A stretch of DNA of 40,706 nucleotides from an uncultured Clostridia bacterium (GCA_947589415.1 CANQBP010000018.1:1-40706), one strand, 5' to 3'; positions 31,142 to 38,499 are shown, numbered from the stretch's first letter. Program-made: numbers and translations. The notes: generated by a model not told the origin, from the letters alone.

Positions 31142-31546
31142 TTATGCTGCTGGAATCTGAATTCCCGTGTATTCGGTGAACTTCACGGTAGAAATAAAGT
31201 AACTCCAATCTGTTAGCTTCACCGCATAACCCCAAGGGAAAACCCCGTCCCTTAATCCCTGCATAACCCATTCTTTGGATTTGCCCATCAATTTAGCTGC
31301 AACCTTCACGGGCAAATTGTAGGTGGAATTGTGCTGAATTTTCGCCACGGGTTCAAACTCATTGAAATAATCTTCCTGAACCCCAAGCGCAACCGCAATT
31401 TCACGTTTCCGGGCTTCCGTGGGTTCGTTCTTGCCCGAAAGGTATTGACTGATTGACGATTTGCCGATCCCGGTCAATTCGTGAAGTTTTGTCTGCGAAA
31501 TACCCAAGTTTCGCATCAAGTCCGTAAGTTTGTTTGAAAATGCCAT
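31142..31546 (-). CDS. XRE-family regulator with an extra C-terminal HTH-like domain
   Basis: A 134-residue DNA-binding protein. Residues 1-65 are an XRE helix-turn-helix (ISQTKLHELTGIGKSSISQY, LSGKNEPTEARKREIAVAL). The C-terminal half (LPVKVAAKLMGKSKEWVMQGLRDGVFPWG) looks like an excisionase/MerR-type winged segment, then a beta-rich end. AAAGGA precedes the ATG. It lies in the early region next to a DUF739-like regulator, with a repressor-type operator between them, so it probably takes part in the lytic switch or directs later early genes. Confidence 0.85.
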   Translation of the reverse strand: MAFSNKLTDLMRNLGISQTKLHELTGIGKSSISQYLSGKNEPTEARKREIAVALGVQEDYFNEFEPVAKIQHNSTYNLPVKVAAKLMGKSKEWVMQGLRDGVFPWGYAVKLTDWSYFISTVKFTEYTGIQIPAA

Positions 31547-31566
31547 GTTCACTTCATCCTTTCTTC

Positions 31567-31585
31567 AGTTCAATTATTTTGAACT
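31567..31585. promoter_or_regulatory. Repressor operator-like inverted repeat within the early genes
   Basis: AGTTCAA-TTATT-TTGAACT is a perfect 7-5-7 dyad overlapping the 3-prime end of the DUF739-like gene and preceding the XRE gene. It has the same half-sites and 5-base spacing as the dyad beside the early promoter at 33118-33138, so it is likely a second binding site for the same regulator. Confidence 0.65.
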
Positions 31586-31794
31586 TTCATGGTAAAAAAA
31601 TAAGTCTGAATTTCGACTTCCGGGAATCCAAGCACACGGGCGGCTTTCTGCATTTCGGGCTGTTTCCACGGAACTTTGTTGTTCAGTTTCAGGGAAACGC
31701 TTCTTTCGGAAAGGTTCATTCTTTCGGCAAATGCCGCCTGTGTCCCGCACACTTCAACAATGCGCCCGTTCAGTTTGGAATAATCGTAAGCCAT
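31570..31794 (-). CDS. DUF739/Cro-like HTH protein
   Basis: A 74-residue protein beginning MAYDYSKLNGRIVEVCGTQA. The helix-turn-helix reads GTQAAFAERMNLSERSVSLKL followed by NNKVPWKQPEMQKAARVLGF, the DUF739/phage Cro-like pattern. The ATG has AAAGGGGTG upstream. Its place in the early operon beside a second HTH gene suggests it antagonises the repressor, as Cro does. It shows no dimerisation domain beyond the C-terminal strand EIQTYFFTMKV. Confidence 0.85.
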   Translation of the reverse strand: MAYDYSKLNGRIVEVCGTQAAFAERMNLSERSVSLKLNNKVPWKQPEMQKAARVLGFPEVEIQTYFFTMKVQNN

Positions 31795-31809
31795 GTTTTC
31801 ACCCCTTTA

Positions 31810-31913
31810 TTATTTCAATTCGTATTCAATATTTTCAATGTGGCGGTTCATAGTGTGGAAGTTGCCTGACAAGCCTTTAACAGCAAGTCACAAATCAACT
31901 GCTTATTCTCCAT
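31810..31913 (-). other. Two overlapping mini-ORFs, possibly one small gene broken by a frameshift
   Basis: An ATG at 31913 opens MENKQLICDLLLKACQATSTL (21 aa) and stops at 31848; its TGA overlaps an ATG that opens MNRHIENIEYELK (13 aa, stop 31810). The second frame is open farther upstream as GLSGNFHTMNRHIENIEYELK, so a one-base change would join both into one 34-aa peptide. It precedes the Cro-like gene. No strong ribosome site is seen. It could be a leader peptide or a relic. Confidence 0.35.
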
Positions 31914-31942
31914 AGTTCACTTCATCATTTCATAAAAGTTTT

Positions 31943-32069
31943 GGGGTATCTTAGCAAACGAACACCAATTTGGGATACCCCGGTTATGTGTTCTTACGGT
32001 TCAGGCTGTTCCGATCGCCGTCAATTAGTAGCCCAGTGTACTATTTTTTAAGGTGCTTTCGGTTGCACC
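31943..32069 (-). other. Noncoding interval with two hairpins between the SprT and Cro-like genes
   Basis: About 170 bases lack a credible gene. They contain an 8-bp inverted repeat GGGGTATC/GATACCCC (31943-31950 and 31974-31981, 23-base loop) and a short hairpin GGTGC/GCACC (32052-32056 and 32065-32069). Neither has a good T-run on the minus strand, so they are not clear terminators. A TTGACA (32076-32071, minus) has no matching -10. A structured leader is possible. Confidence 0.35.
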
Positions 32070-32082
32070 ATGTCAAAGAAGA

Positions 32083-32754
32083 TCATTCTTCTTCAAACAC
32101 CATTTCACAATCCCCGCAAATAACATGAACTTCCTTTGTTGCTCTGATTATGCAGCCGCATCCGGGGCAAACATACTTTCGGGAACTTTGCTTTGATTTC
32201 TTTGTACCGGAAACAACCGGTATGATCTTTCGGTAAAGCTGGAACTTCTTATCCTGCAAGCTGTCAACATAGGCTTTTGCATCATCATTCAGCTTTGTTT
32301 TATTCCAGCCATACTTTTTATCCTTTTCTACCGTCAATCCATGTGCTACCGCTGCATCCTTGTATTTTTGGTTGTGGTATGTACCGCCCCGGCTTGTATC
32401 CTGCACATCTTCTTGCAAATTGTAAAGATGTACCATTTCATGCAGAAGTGTTTCTGCAACCTGTTCAAACGGTCTTGAAAGATATTCAGCACAAAGATTG
32501 ATTTCATAGAAGCCATCATCTTTTTTCATGCTGTCAAGTTGTTCTTTCGTCAAAGTGGAAAGGTCTTTAATGGGTTTCGGGGCTTCTGTACTCCACGCTT
32601 TCCAGTCAGTACACCAGCCATAAGCACCCTTTGTGGTGTCCGGCGATACCGTAATCACCGGAATTTGAAGTTCATTGTTAAAGAACTTTTCATTGAACTT
32701 TGAAAACAAACTTTCAAGTTTTTCGATTATCGGTTTCAAACTCTGTTTATTCAT
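32083..32754 (-). CDS. SprT-like zinc metalloprotease with C-terminal zinc ribbon
   Basis: A 223-residue protein. The catalytic helix TLLHEMVHLYNLQ gives HEMVH (His105, Glu106, His109), and GGTYHNQKYK supplies the third ligand (His127). The N-terminus (LESLFSKFNEKFFNNELQIP) and AYGWCTDWKAW are typical of SprT/SPRTN proteins. The C-terminus has CPGCG and CGDCE, a four-Cys zinc ribbon. SPRTN relatives cleave DNA-bound proteins, so an early phage role in clearing DNA-protein complexes is conceivable. AAAGGCGG precedes the ATG. All active-site residues are present. Confidence 0.88.
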   Translation of the reverse strand: MNKQSLKPIIEKLESLFSKFNEKFFNNELQIPVITVSPDTTKGAYGWCTDWKAWSTEAPKPIKDLSTLTKEQLDSMKKDDGFYEINLCAEYLSRPFEQVAETLLHEMVHLYNLQEDVQDTSRGGTYHNQKYKDAAVAHGLTVEKDKKYGWNKTKLNDDAKAYVDSLQDKKFQLYRKIIPVVSGTKKSKQSSRKYVCPGCGCIIRATKEVHVICGDCEMVFEEE

Positions 32755-32771
32755 TTTTTGAACCGCCTTTC

Positions 32772-33071
32772 TTAAAATCTGCCATTTTTTAATTTCATAT
32801 AAGATTCAATTTCTTTCCTATCGGGGAATTCATTCCAAAAATTACGCTTCCAACCACCATTGAAAAACCGTAACCCGCTGAAATCGTCTTTACTTCCCTT
32901 AATCGGAATATCCTTGAAATCCACCCTTGTTCTTTTTTCAATTTCAAATATTATTTCTTCCGCACAAGTCATATCGTTGTCTAAACAGAAAATGAATTTG
33001 TCGTTCCATTCAAGAGTTATATAGGTGTGTCCCGTGCATTTGATTGTAAATCCTTCGTTCTTTATAATCAC
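32772..33071 (-). CDS. First early gene, 99 aa, function unknown
   Basis: Begins MIIKNEGFTIKCTGHTYITLEW and contains a DLKDIPI-like VDFKDIPIKGSKDDFSGLRF segment and GGWKRNFWNEFPDRKEIESY. It starts with GTG preceded by AAAGGATG. It is the first gene behind the strong early promoter at 33145-33173, so it should be made immediately on induction. Beta-rich with many aromatic residues; no known domain is recognised. Genes in this position often encode antirepressors or host-takeover proteins, but nothing in the sequence proves either. Confidence 0.75.
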   Translation of the reverse strand: MIIKNEGFTIKCTGHTYITLEWNDKFIFCLDNDMTCAEEIIFEIEKRTRVDFKDIPIKGSKDDFSGLRFFNGGWKRNFWNEFPDRKEIESYMKLKNGRF

Positions 33072-33117
33072 TTCATCCTTTCAGGTGTGCCGCTGCAACG
33101 GCTGTTTTCGTGTTTGA

Positions 33118-33138
33118 AAGTTCAATTCTCTTGAACTT
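33118..33138. promoter_or_regulatory. Primary operator: AAGTTCAA-N5-TTGAACTT dyad at the early promoter
   Basis: A perfect 8-5-8 inverted repeat (AAGTTCAA, TTCTC, TTGAACTT) lies just downstream of the -10 box of the early promoter. It overlaps the transcription start region, so repressor binding would block RNA polymerase. A third, weaker TTCAA-N5-TTGAA dyad occurs at 33182-33196. Confidence 0.8.
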
Positions 33139-33144
33139 GTATTC

Positions 33145-33173
33145 ATTATAGCATCGGCAATTTCGTTTGTCAA
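33145..33173 (-). promoter_or_regulatory. Early lytic promoter
   Basis: Minus strand TTGACA (33173-33168), a 17-base spacer and TATAAT (33150-33145) form a perfect consensus sigma-A promoter reading into the early genes. It is flanked on both sides by repressor half-sites (33118-33138 downstream; 33182-33199 upstream). This is the main lytic start of the phage. Confidence 0.9.
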
Positions 33174-33213
33174 TACTTTTTTTCAAAAAAATTGAACTTT
33201 TTTTCATGTCCCT

Positions 33214-33243
33214 CTTGAACTTTTCTTCAAGGTGATGTATAAT
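33214..33243 (+). promoter_or_regulatory. Repressor promoter overlapping an operator
   Basis: TTGAAC (33215-33220), a 17-base spacer and TATAAT (33238-33243) face right, toward the repressor gene. The -35 lies inside a CTTGAA-N6-TTCAAG dyad (33214-33231), so the repressor should control its own synthesis. Because the -10 covers the ATG at 33242, that ATG cannot be the translation start. Confidence 0.75.
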
Positions 33244-33280
33244 GAAGATACCTAATAAGAAGGAAGGGGGTGTTTATCGT

Positions 33281-33739
33281 TTGAAAGACGTTACAACGGC
33301 TGATCGGCTGAAACAAATTATGAATGAAAGGGGGTTGAAACAGGTTGAAATTCTTGAAGCCTGTAAACCATACTGCGAAAAATACGGTGTGAAATTAGCA
33401 AAGAACGATTTAAGCCAGTATATTTCCGGGAAAGTAACGCCGGGGCAGGACAAGCTAACCATTTTAGGACTTGCGTTAGGTGTCAATGAGGTGTGGTTAA
33501 TGGGGTACAACGTCCCACCCGGAAAAGATGAACTCCAACGCTTAGAAGAACAGCTTCAAAAGGAATCCGCTGCGTGTGAACTCTTTGAACAATGTTATGG
33601 CAAAGAAGCGTTCCAAGCTGTGATGTTGTTTCTTCGCCTTGATACGCTGGATCAAGGAAGAGCAATCGGGCAAATGGAAGAAATGTTGAAAGCTGAAAAA
33701 TATCGGAAAAAAGGATCATCCGACAAGAAGGCAATATAA
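33281..33739 (+). CDS. CI-like phage repressor (XRE HTH, no peptidase domain)
   Basis: A 152-residue protein starting (TTG) MKDVTTADRLKQIMNERGLK. The helix-turn-helix spans about residues 5-70 (LKQVEILEACKPYCEKYG, NDLSQYISGKVTPGQDKLTI). The C-terminal half (ELQRLEEQLQKESAACELFE, MLFLRLDTLDQGRAIGQMEEML) is a coiled coil plus small helical domain, probably for oligomerisation. There is no S24/LexA-type peptidase, so RecA-driven autocleavage is not expected. The TTG at 33281 has AGGAAGGGGG upstream; an ATG at 33242 lies in the promoter -10. It should silence the early promoter. Confidence 0.88.
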   Translation: MKDVTTADRLKQIMNERGLKQVEILEACKPYCEKYGVKLAKNDLSQYISGKVTPGQDKLTILGLALGVNEVWLMGYNVPPGKDELQRLEEQLQKESAACELFEQCYGKEAFQAVMLFLRLDTLDQGRAIGQMEEMLKAEKYRKKGSSDKKAI

Positions 33740-33752
33740 TTTATTTTGATTT

Positions 33753-33945
33753 CGGTTCATGGTAGGTTCAACATGGTTCAAGATTTCGGTTCAAGCTGAA
33801 ACACTTGTAAAATTGAGAAAGTTCAAGTTAGTTCAAGTTATTTTTACTTTCTAAATACTTTTAAAAATTTCATCGTCATTTAACGGTGATTTTGAAAAAA
33901 TATAAGTAATAGAAACGCAAACTTGAACTTGAACCACTTGAACCG
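33753..33945. repeat. Iteron-like array B: GGTTCAAG/CTTGAACC boxes around an AT-rich core
   Basis: The 320-base gap between the repressor and its truncated paralogue holds GGTTCA-type boxes at 33753, 33764, 33775 and 33787, a perfect 10-bp tandem (GTTCAAGTTA twice, 33821-33840), then CTTGAAC boxes at 33922, 33928 and 33937. The boxes point inward on both sides of an A/T-rich core (33841-33915). CTTGAACCGCAAGT occurs here and in array A. The half-site GTTCAA is that of the operators, so the repressor may bind here too; a replication origin or a partition-like site is an alternative. Confidence 0.65.
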
Positions 33946-34062
33946 CAAGTTGAAAAGTAAATTTCAAAAATAAGAAAAGAAACGTTGTATGTTCTTATAA
34001 TCTTATAAAAAGTGTCCCATGTTTTTCTTTGTGATTTAATGAGTTAGGATGGAGAACCTACT

Positions 34063-34339
34063 ATGAAAAAAAATTCAACAGGAAATCCAAGCCTGTGAAC
34101 TTTTTAAAAAGTGCTATGGAAAAAAGGCGTTCAACGCTGTATCCATGTTCCTAAAACCGGATACAGTTGACCGGGTAAAGATTGTTGAGGGAATGGAAAC
34201 ACTGCTTGAAGCTGAAAAGTATTCAAATCAAGAAGGATTAAAGTATGCATCAACAACCTTACTATTGTTGATTTTGGAAAGGATGAATAAATATGGCTAT
34301 TTTCGGAAAAGGCAACACTATGAACATGATACACCATGA
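34063..34339 (+). pseudogene. Truncated repressor paralogue (C-terminal domain only) with an A8 frame barrier
   Basis: After GGATGGAG and an ATG (34063-34065) comes a run of eight A (34066-34073). The ATG frame stops within 12 codons, but the frame reached by losing one A encodes MKKIQQEIQACELFKKCYGK then KAFNAVSMFLKPDTVDRVKIVEGMETLLEAEKY. This aligns well with the repressor C-terminal part (ESAACELFEQCYGKEAFQAV..LDTLDQGRAIGQMEEMLKAEKY). The result would be a 91-residue protein without the DNA-binding domain. It is either a decayed duplicate or made by slippage on A8. If made, it could form mixed oligomers with the repressor. Confidence 0.7.
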
Positions 34340-34757
34340 AGGGCTTCCGGGGTACACTGACAAAACAGCTATCACTATGAAACTGGATGAAGAAAACTGC
34401 TGTTTGATTTTCCGAGCAAGGGCGTTGAAAAAGCCTGAAATTAAACTTCCGCTGAACAAGATAACCAAAGCCGGGAATGTAAATGTTACGGAAATAGAAC
34501 AGCAATCCAAAATAGGAAGGGCTTTTGTTGGCGGTCTCCTATTTGGCGGGGCGGGAGCTATTGTTGGGGCAATGTCAGCTGGGGAAAAGCAAAAGATCCA
34601 AACTCTGTATATAATCAATTATCTTTCAGATGGTAAAGAAAAGGCAATTGTGTTGCAGGGCAACGGAAGCAATCTGAATTGTTTCAAGTTTCAAAATAAG
34701 TTGGGAAAATACCTCCCAAAGCCTGAACACAAGGAAGAAAAAGAAGTTGTTCTTTGA
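34293..34757 (+). CDS. bPH-like protein with glycine-zipper segment, function unknown
   Basis: A 154-residue protein with MAIFGKGNTMNMIHHEGLPG, a beta-rich part (TAITMKLDEENCCLIFRARA, IKLPLNKITKAGNVNVTEIE), a glycine-zipper GRAFVGGLLFGGAGAIVGAMS (residues about 76-96) and a C-terminal beta part ending LGKYLPKPEH. This PH-like/glycine-zipper architecture is common in proteins beside phage repressors and integrases of Bacillota. The zipper suggests membrane association. AAAGGATG precedes the ATG; the start lies within the end of the truncated repressor paralogue. A superinfection or lysogenic conversion role is possible but unproved. Confidence 0.7.
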   Translation: MAIFGKGNTMNMIHHEGLPGYTDKTAITMKLDEENCCLIFRARALKKPEIKLPLNKITKAGNVNVTEIEQQSKIGRAFVGGLLFGGAGAIVGAMSAGEKQKIQTLYIINYLSDGKEKAIVLQGNGSNLNCFKFQNKLGKYLPKPEHKEEKEVVL

Positions 34758-34901
34758 ATTGTATTGCTTGTATACCTTAATTGTACCGCTTAAATACATA
34801 AGTTCTTACTTTTTTATCTCTAACTGCAATTAGAAATAATAAAAAGTAAAAAAATAGTGGTAAGGACAGAAACAGTCAGTACAGCATTACATAAAAAAGT
34901 T

Positions 34902-34933
34902 GAAACCCCGGCTGCTGCAACAACCGGGGTTTC
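34902..34933 (-). terminator. Perfect 10-bp hairpin between the bPH-like gene and the integrase
   Basis: GAAACCCCGG, loop of 12 bases, CCGGGGTTTC. On the minus strand it is followed by AACTTTTTT and is a good intrinsic terminator there; on the plus strand the tail is T-poor. It may protect the lysogeny genes from opposing transcription or attenuate the read into the integrase. Confidence 0.65.
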
Positions 34934-35031
34934 GGATGAATAACCAAACCAAGGATGAAATGATTTGACTATGCAAGATTATTATATCATTTCACCCCTT
35001 GAAAAATCAAGTGAATAGGGGGTAACAAATT

Positions 35032-36051
35032 ATGAAGAATCCTAACGGATATGGAACAGTTGTTAAATTATCCGGCAACAGAAGAAATCCTTTTGCTGTT
35101 AGGAAAACAACCGGGTTCAATGAAAAGGGTCATCCGATATATCTAAATATTGGGTATGCTCCAACAAAGGAAGCAGGGCTTATTATGTTGGCTGAATACA
35201 ATAAAAGCCCTTGGGATATTGAAGCGGATAAGATAACCTTTGCTGAACTCTTTGAGCTTTGGAAAGAAAAGCGCATGATTAAACTTGGAAAATCAAACGC
35301 CTATTCTCTATGTTCAGCCTATAAGCATTGCAAGAAACTGGATAAGCTGAAATATAATCAGGTAAAATCTTACCAAATGCAGGATTGCATTGATAGTTGC
35401 GGTTGTGGTTACTCCACACAAGGGGCAATCAAAAATCTTTTCGGGCATCTTGATCGCTTTGCTATGGAACTGGATATTGTTACAAAGTGCAATTCCACCC
35501 TGCTTACTTCCGATCCAATCCCCGAAACAACAAAGGAAATCTTCACCGATGAAGAAGTTTCCCGGTTGTGGGAGAACCAAAATTTCCCGTGGGTGGATTC
35601 CGTTCTGTTCTTACTTTACACGGGGTTTAGAATCTCGGAAATGATTGATTTGCAAACGGAAACGGTGAACCTTCAAGAATGGACGTTGACCGGAGGAACG
35701 AAAACAGCGGCAGGCAAAAACCGACTAATCCCCATTCATTCAAAAATTCAAAGCATTGTTAAAAAGAGGTTTGAACAGTCAAAAGGTGGCTATCTGTTTG
35801 AATACAACGGAAAGAAGCTAAACCAAGCTCTATACCGTGAATTTTGGGCGGCAATTATGAAAGCCTTGAAAATGGAACATACACCGCATGAATGCCGCCA
35901 TACGTTCAGATCACGGCTTGATTCAGCCGGGGCAAACAAGGTTTGCATTGATCGACTTATGGGGCATAAGTCAAAGGGAACGGGCGAACGAGTCTACACC
36001 CATAAAAATATAGAAGAATTGCGATTGAACATTGAACTAATAACAAATTAG
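35032..36051 (+). CDS. Tyrosine recombinase integrase
   Basis: A 339-residue phage integrase. The N-terminus (MKNPNGYGTVVKLSGNRRNP, NEKGHPIYLNIGYAPTKEAG) is an arm-binding domain with a SAM-like middle (ITFAELFELWKEKR). Catalytic residues: Arg200 in YTGFRISEM, Lys224 in GGTKTAAG, His286 and Arg289 in PHECRHTF, His312 in LMGHKSKG and Tyr322 in RVYTHKN. The ATG has AGGGGG upstream. Its 3-prime end faces the host pnp gene, so the nearby prophage end is the integrase-side att site. Confidence 0.95.
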   Translation: MKNPNGYGTVVKLSGNRRNPFAVRKTTGFNEKGHPIYLNIGYAPTKEAGLIMLAEYNKSPWDIEADKITFAELFELWKEKRMIKLGKSNAYSLCSAYKHCKKLDKLKYNQVKSYQMQDCIDSCGCGYSTQGAIKNLFGHLDRFAMELDIVTKCNSTLLTSDPIPETTKEIFTDEEVSRLWENQNFPWVDSVLFLLYTGFRISEMIDLQTETVNLQEWTLTGGTKTAAGKNRLIPIHSKIQSIVKKRFEQSKGGYLFEYNGKKLNQALYREFWAAIMKALKMEHTPHECRHTFRSRLDSAGANKVCIDRLMGHKSKGTGERVYTHKNIEELRLNIELITN

Positions 36052-36062
36052 TAACAAAAAAA

Positions 36063-36103
36063 GGCGGGAAGTCAAGAAAAATTAAGACTTCCCGCCCGTT
36101 TTG
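36063..36103 (+). terminator. Integrase terminator
   Basis: GGCGGGAAGTC, a 12-base loop, GACTTCCCGCC, then CGTTTTGTT: an 11-bp GC-rich stem with a T-run, 12 bases after the integrase stop. Confidence 0.9.
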
Positions 36104-36210
36104 TTGTTATTATACCATAATAATTTGTTTTTAAAAACTATTTTAGGAAAATTATCGGCTGCAAAGGAGGATACTTAAATTTCAGATGTCTGCGGCATTA
36201 CTTTGTTATA
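36104..36210. other. Candidate prophage-host junction (att) interval
   Basis: Between the integrase terminator and the pnp terminator there is no clear gene. A strong AAAGGAGG at about 36163 is followed at long spacing by a short frame ATG TCT GCG GCA (MSAALLCYIKTIG), which may be a host remnant cut by integration. No tRNA 3-prime end is recognisable. The att core cannot be set because the other prophage end is outside the window. Confidence 0.3.
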
Positions 36211-36263
36211 TAAAAACAATCGGTTGACGCCGGATCTTCTTCCGCCCTGCGTCAGCCGATTTT
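36211..36263 (-). terminator. pnp terminator
   Basis: AATCGG-T-TGACGC and GCGTCA-G-CCGATT (36218-36230 and 36249-36261) form a 13-bp stem with one wobble. On the minus strand it is followed by GTTTTTAT. It lies about 55 bases after the pnp stop and is host sequence. Confidence 0.85.
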
Positions 36264-36315
36264 AAATCATATTCAAATTCTATCCGTTATTACACGGCAA
36301 AAATCAATTTGAACC

Positions 36316-38499
36316 TCAGTCGTTAAATTTTCTCTTAAAACCCTTTGAACCGTTTCCGGGAGCCGACGAACGTCTTGGAGAAATATTGTTTTCGGGTGTC
36401 AGACCCTCAACCTCGATAAGAGCCTCTCTGCGTGAAAGGTTGAGTCTGCCCTTTTCATCAATTTCAAGCACCTTTACAATAATCGTATCGTCAACGTTTA
36501 CAACATCCGTAACCCTTTCGGTACGCTTTACATCAAGCTGCGAAATGTGGCAAAGACCCTCTTTACCCGGAGCAATCTCAACAAAAGCTCCAAAATCCAT
36601 AATTCTCGTAACTCGTCCCTTATAAATTGCACCCGGTTCCGGATCTCTTACGATCGTATCGACAATGGTAAGTGCCCTGTCACAATTATTCTTATCAAGA
36701 CCGCTTATAAATACGTGACCGTCCTCTTCAATGTCGATCTTTACATCACACTCGGCGCATATCTTCTGAATGACCTTTCCGCCCGTTCCGATAACCTCAC
36801 GTATTTTGTCAATCGGGATAACCGTAGATATCATTTTGGGTGCATATTTTGAAAGCTCACTTCTCGGCTGCGGAATTGCTTTGAGTATTACCTCATCTAT
36901 TATATAATCTCTCGCTTTATGTGTCTTGTAAAGTGCTTCTTTTACCATATCGGGTGTAAGACCGCTTATTTTAAGATCCATCTGTATAGCGGTTATACCC
37001 TCATGTGTTCCCGCAACTTTGAAGTCCATATCACCAAAGAAATCCTCAAGACCCTGAATATCCACCATTGTCATCCAACGATCACCCTCGGTTATAAGAC
37101 CGCAGGATATACCCGCAACAGGAGCTTTTATCGGTACACCTGCGTCCATAAGGGAAAGTGTTGAACCGCAAATCGAACCTTGAGAAGTCGAACCGTTCGA
37201 GGAAAGTATCTCGGACACAAGACGTATTGTGTACGGAAATTCCTCAACTGACGGAATAACGGGCACTAATGCCCTTTCGGCAAGTGCGCCGTGTCCTATT
37301 TCACGTCTGCCCGGCCCTCTTGACGGTTTTGTTTCACCGACAGAATATGACGGGAAATTATAATGGTGTATATATCTTTTTGTTGTCTGGTCGTCTATGC
37401 CGTCCATCGTCTGCTGGTCGCTTACAGGACCAAGAGTTGTTACGGTAAGAACCTGCGTCTGACCTCTCGTAAATAAGCCCGAACCGTGTACTCTCGGTAA
37501 AATTCCAACCTCGGAAGCAAGCGGACGCATTTGATCCATTTTTCTTCCGTCAACACGTTTTTGTTCGTCAAGAAGCCAACGGCGAACAACCAACTTCTGT
37601 GTCTTATAAAGACACTCATCTATTTTCTCTGCTTGTTCGGGATAGATCTCATCAAACTTTTCGTGTACCTTTTCGTACACAGGCTTAAGCCTTTCATCAC
37701 GTATCTTCTTGTCATCCGTATCAAGAGCAGCCTTTATATCTTCAATTGCAAAATCCTTAATTGCCTCAAACATCTCGTGGTCGGGCTCATTACTCGGATA
37801 TTCAAACTTTTCTCTGCCTATCTCCGCCTGTATGCCCTTTATAAACTCAATAATTTTTTGGTTAGCCTCATGACCCGCCATAATTCCGCTGAACATCACA
37901 TCATCGGGAACTATGTCTGCACCTGCTTCTATCATGGCTATTCTGCTGTCGGTTGAAGCAACCGTAACAGCCATGCGTGATACTTCTCTTTGGCTTTGTG
38001 TCGGATTTATAACAAACTCATTGTCAACAAGTCCGACCGATACGGCAGATATAGGGCCGTTCCACGGAATATCCGATATGCTTAATGCAATAGAAGTTCC
38101 CACCATTGCAGCAATCTCCGGAAGGCAATCGGGGTCATATGACATAACCGTACATACAACCGACACATCGTTTCTCATATCTTTCGGGAAAAGCGGACGT
38201 ATGGGTCTGTCTATAACTCTCGAAACAAGGATAGCTTTTTCCGACGGTCTGCCTTCTCTTTTGCCGTAAGCACCCGGAATTTTTCCGAGGGCATACTGTT
38301 TTTCTTCATAATCGACCGACAACGGAAAGAAATCTACACCTTCCCTCGGCTTCGGCGATGCCGTTACCGCAACATGAACTACCGTTTCGCCATAACGCAC
38401 CAGGCAGGCACCGTTGGCAAGCTGGGTCGTTTTTCCTGTTTCAACAACAAGCGGTCTGCCTGCAAATTCTGTTTCAAATACCTTAAAATTCTCGAACAT
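36316..38499 (-). CDS. pnp: Polyribonucleotide nucleotidyltransferase (PNPase)
   Basis: A 727-residue phosphorolytic 3-prime to 5-prime exoribonuclease that degrades RNA using phosphate. Two RNase PH domains are present: the first with GKTTQLANGACLVRYGET and DFFPLSVDYEEKQYA, the second with RTRGQTQ-type FTRGQTQVLTVTTLGP, PSYSVGETKPSRGPGRREIGHGALAERAL and SNGSTSQGSICG. KH (IREVIGTGGKVIQKICAE) and S1 (GAIYKGRVTRIMDFGAFVEI) domains follow, then a short basic tail. Length is normal. The ATG has GGAGG upstream. rpsO lies upstream on the same strand, the common order in bacteria. Confidence 0.97.
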   Translation of the reverse strand: MFENFKVFETEFAGRPLVVETGKTTQLANGACLVRYGETVVHVAVTASPKPREGVDFFPLSVDYEEKQYALGKIPGAYGKREGRPSEKAILVSRVIDRPIRPLFPKDMRNDVSVVCTVMSYDPDCLPEIAAMVGTSIALSISDIPWNGPISAVSVGLVDNEFVINPTQSQREVSRMAVTVASTDSRIAMIEAGADIVPDDVMFSGIMAGHEANQKIIEFIKGIQAEIGREKFEYPSNEPDHEMFEAIKDFAIEDIKAALDTDDKKIRDERLKPVYEKVHEKFDEIYPEQAEKIDECLYKTQKLVVRRWLLDEQKRVDGRKMDQMRPLASEVGILPRVHGSGLFTRGQTQVLTVTTLGPVSDQQTMDGIDDQTTKRYIHHYNFPSYSVGETKPSRGPGRREIGHGALAERALVPVIPSVEEFPYTIRLVSEILSSNGSTSQGSICGSTLSLMDAGVPIKAPVAGISCGLITEGDRWMTMVDIQGLEDFFGDMDFKVAGTHEGITAIQMDLKISGLTPDMVKEALYKTHKARDYIIDEVILKAIPQPRSELSKYAPKMISTVIPIDKIREVIGTGGKVIQKICAECDVKIDIEEDGHVFISGLDKNNCDRALTIVDTIVRDPEPGAIYKGRVTRIMDFGAFVEIAPGKEGLCHISQLDVKRTERVTDVVNVDDTIIVKVLEIDEKGRLNLSRREALIEVEGLTPENNISPRRSSAPGNGSKGFKRKFND

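Noticed and set aside
33242-33280. Repressor start at the ATG at 33242
   Set aside because: That ATG overlaps the TATAAT of the repressor promoter; the TTG at 33281 has a proper ribosome site and gives the usual family N-terminus.
35023-36050. TAACAAATTA direct repeat flanking the integrase (35023-35032 and 36041-36050)
   Set aside because: Only 10 bases and A/T-rich, overlapping the integrase start codon and coding end; more likely chance than an att repeat.
36104-36210. tRNA or tmRNA 3-prime end as integration site
   Set aside because: No acceptor/T-arm pattern or CCA-adjacent stem can be traced by eye beside the integrase.
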